Positions 4,015-5,540 of a stretch of 5,540 nucleotides of DNA are shown here, in pieces. Numbering within the stretch: position 1 is the stretch's first letter; each line of letters begins with the position of its first letter. The notes below the pieces were generated by a model. That model made no database searches, was not told where the DNA came from, and saw only the letters and a program-made list of their open reading frames with translations. Position numbers and translations under genes: made by a program. The stretch spans positions 1 to 5,540 of the forward strand of contig CAJYBN010000184.1 in NCBI GenBank assembly GCA_913064925.1, read 5' to 3'. This DNA comes from an uncultured Peptococcaceae bacterium (lineage in GTDB: Bacteria; Bacillota; Desulfotomaculia; Desulfotomaculales; Desulfallaceae).

Positions 4015-5540
4015 TTATTTGGTTGGAGAGAAATAATTGTTTAATGCTTGAGCCAGCGCCTCGGCTATCTTTTTGCGTACCGTTTCCTGGCGCAGCATTT
4101 GTTCTTCTTCCGGGTTGGATATAAAGGCTACTTCCGCCAGGGCTGCGGGCATCGTCGCTGTGCGCAGCACTACAAAATTAGCCTGCATTACGCCGAGGCT
4201 GCGCCTTCCCAGCGCCCTGAGCATTTCCGATTGTATTGCAGCGGCCAACTTGCGGTTATCAGCCTGGCTGACACCCGGGGCTATGTCGCCGTCATCGCGG
4301 CGGTAATAAGTGCTGGTTCCGTTTTTATAGGGATTGGGGTTGGCGTTGATGTGAATGCTTAAGAATACCTCGGCACCGTTTTCCCGGGCAATTGTTGTCC
4401 GATCGTACAAATCAATAAACTTATCATCCTTCCTAGTTAACACCGGAATAGCCCCGTTTTCTTTCAGTATCTGGGCCAATTTAAGAGCAATATCCAGGGT
4501 AACGTCTTTTTCCTGCAACCCCGTCGGGCCTTTGGCCCCAGGGTCTTTGCCGCCGTGTCCGGGGTCGATGGCAACAACGCGACCTTGCAAGTAGCTGCCA
4601 AGTTTAGGTATGTATATATCCAAATCCAAACGGCTCCGGTCATTGGACAGCTTGTCCGTACTTATTACCGCATCCCGCAAGTCAAAAACCAGCCGTACCA
4701 CCGGCGGCTCCTTGCTGAACCACCCGGCTCGCAATTGTTTAACGGCCCCTGTATTAACATTTATTTTGTCCGGTAGATCAACGAGATCGGCATTTTTTAA
4801 ATCAATTACCAGGCGCTCTGGGTCGGTCAGCATAAAAATGTCATATGTTAGTTCACCGGATGCCTGTATTGATACAAGGGTATGATCGTTATGTTCGCTT
4901 ATTTCTATTTTTTGCAGCTTGACTAACTCCGGTTCCGTTTGATCTGAATCCACTTCCGGCGTTATTATGGGGGGGTCGCCCGGTGAAGGTGACGCTTCAG
5001 CTGTTTCTACGTTAACCAGCCAACCGGCTATCCAGCCTATAACTCCACCGTCAAGTTTAACTTTATACCAGTCACCAGCACTTTCTAAGACACCTAGTCT
5101 TTGACCGCGACTAACCTGCCTAATGACTGAATGCCCTGTACCGGGCCCACCCCGGATGTTAACTTTGTTACCGTTTACCACAGCCAGCACTTGGTTACCG
5201 GTACTTTTCTGCGGCGGCTGCTGCGCGGGCGCGGCCGTTTCCGAGACGGTGGCCAGCCAGCCAGCGATCCAGCCCGACTTGCCGCCCGGCAGGCTGATTT
5301 TCAACCACTGCCCGCTGGTGTCCGTTATGGTATATTTTTCTCCTTTGCTTACCTGCGTCACAATATCGTATGAAGTACCGGGCCCGCTGCGCACGTTAAG
5401 CAGCGAAGCGGTTACCGTGGCCTGCTTTACCTTGACCGTGTTCTGCGGCGGCTGCTGCGCGGGTGCGGCCGTTTCGGTGACGGTAGCCAGCCAGCCAGCG
5501 ATCCAGCCCGACTTGCCGCCCGGCAGGCTGATTTTCAACC
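4015..5540 (-). CDS. N-acetylmuramoyl-L-alanine amidase with SH3b repeats, AMIN and Amidase_3 domains (5' end outside window)
   Basis: This zinc amidase cleaves the bond between N-acetylmuramic acid and L-alanine in peptidoglycan and acts outside the membrane. About 508 residues are visible and the gene continues past base 5540. The TTG at 5538 encodes the Leu of a repeated WLKISLPGG motif and is not a start, so signal peptide and first domains are missing. Counting from that Leu: end of one bacterial SH3 domain (1-18), a second (41-94), a diverged third (118-177), a Pro/acidic linker (181-205), an AMIN domain (about 206-310) that targets amidases to the wall, and Amidase_3 (322-503). Zinc and catalytic residues are intact: His 328 in DPGHGGKDPG, Glu 343, His 396 in SIHINAN and Glu 469 in AEVAFISN. 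The SH3 domains are joined by Ala/Pro/Gln linkers (ETAAPAQQPPQ) and probably bind peptidoglycan. Roles in cell separation, sporulation or germination cannot be distinguished. It ends at its own terminator. Confidence 0.95.
   Translation of the reverse strand, partial: LKISLPGGKSGWIAGWLATVTETAAPAQQPPQNTVKVKQATVTASLLNVRSGPGTSYDIVTQVSKGEKYTITDTSGQWLKISLPGGKSGWIAGWLATVSETAAPAQQPPQKSTGNQVLAVVNGNKVNIRGGPGTGHSVIRQVSRGQRLGVLESAGDWYKVKLDGGVIGWIAGWLVNVETAEASPSPGDPPIITPEVDSDQTEPELVKLQKIEISEHNDHTLVSIQASGELTYDIFMLTDPERLVIDLKNADLVDLPDKINVNTGAVKQLRAGWFSKEPPVVRLVFDLRDAVISTDKLSNDRSRLDLDIYIPKLGSYLQGRVVAIDPGHGGKDPGAKGPTGLQEKDVTLDIALKLAQILKENGAIPVLTRKDDKFIDLYDRTTIARENGAEVFLSIHINANPNPYKNGTSTYYRRDDGDIAPGVSQADNRKLAAAIQSEMLRALGRRSLGVMQANFVVLRTATMPAALAEVAFISNPEEEQMLRQETVRKKIAEALAQALNNYFSPTK
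5207..5540 (-). repeat. 234-bp-period tandem repeat encoding SH3b domain plus linker
   Basis: The blocks 5207-5306 and 5441-5540 are 100 bp each with only four mismatches by eye (one near 5230, two between 5240 and 5248, one near 5251, first-copy numbering). Offset is 234 bp, or 78 codons. Each block encodes the end of an SH3b domain (LKISLPGGKSGWIAGWLATV) and the ETAAPAQQPPQ linker. Identity drops sharply just below 5207 and 5441. The second block touches the window edge, so more copies may lie beyond. The third SH3 domain (about 5010-5190) is diverged at DNA level. Confidence 0.9.

Noticed and set aside
5536..5538. TTG as the start codon of the amidase
   Set aside because: It encodes the Leu of the repeated WLKISLPGG motif inside an SH3 domain. 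The preceding bases GG match the end of a Trp codon, so the gene continues beyond the window.

Overview
The window looks like a piece of chromosome from an anaerobic, spore-former-type Firmicute of class Clostridia, most plausibly near the Desulfotomaculum/Pelotomaculum group (Peptococcaceae). This placement is an inference from three things: a gene order resembling the Bacillus rph-ysnA-ysnB cluster, an SH3/AMIN/Amidase_3 cell-wall amidase, and a 2-hydroxyacyl-CoA dehydratase-type Fe-S protein. Strong GGAGG-type ribosome binding sites and sigma-A-like promoters fit a Firmicute. Base composition is mixed, with AT-rich spacers. Every gene is on the minus strand, so transcription runs from high to low coordinates.

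Layout in transcription order. (1) 5540-4015: the C-terminal part of an N-acetylmuramoyl-L-alanine amidase. Its 5' end lies outside the window, and it carries near-identical tandem SH3 repeats. It is closed by a perfect 15-bp hairpin terminator at 3964-3996. (2) 3896 (or 3944) to 2925: a single-subunit 2-hydroxyacyl-CoA dehydratase family protein, apparently with its own promoter placed directly against the terminator. (3) From a likely promoter at 2897-2924, a four-gene operon: YhfI-like metallo-beta-lactamase-fold hydrolase (2797-2027), RNase PH (rph, 2000-1257), XTP/dITP diphosphatase (rdgB, 1254-655) and a YfcE/YsnB-type metallophosphoesterase (646-170). Gaps inside it are 26, 2 and 8 bp, and stop codons merge into the next gene's ribosome binding site. 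(4) 55-1: tRNA-Gly (anticodon TCC), cut by the window edge, with a near-consensus sigma-A promoter at 92-120.

The operon joins RNA 3'-end trimming (RNase PH), removal of non-canonical purine nucleotides (RdgB) and two metal-dependent hydrolases whose substrates cannot be read from sequence. It is a housekeeping nucleic-acid/nucleotide maintenance set. The amidase is a separate cell-envelope unit, and the dehydratase-like gene is a separate metabolic unit of unknown substrate. No mobile element, CRISPR array, toxin system or phage gene is visible, and no stretch longer than about 120 bases lacks a gene. I see no clear evidence of a wholly new system. The points most worth a second look are the orphan dehydratase-family gene with its compact terminator/promoter junction and the recently homogenised SH3 repeats.
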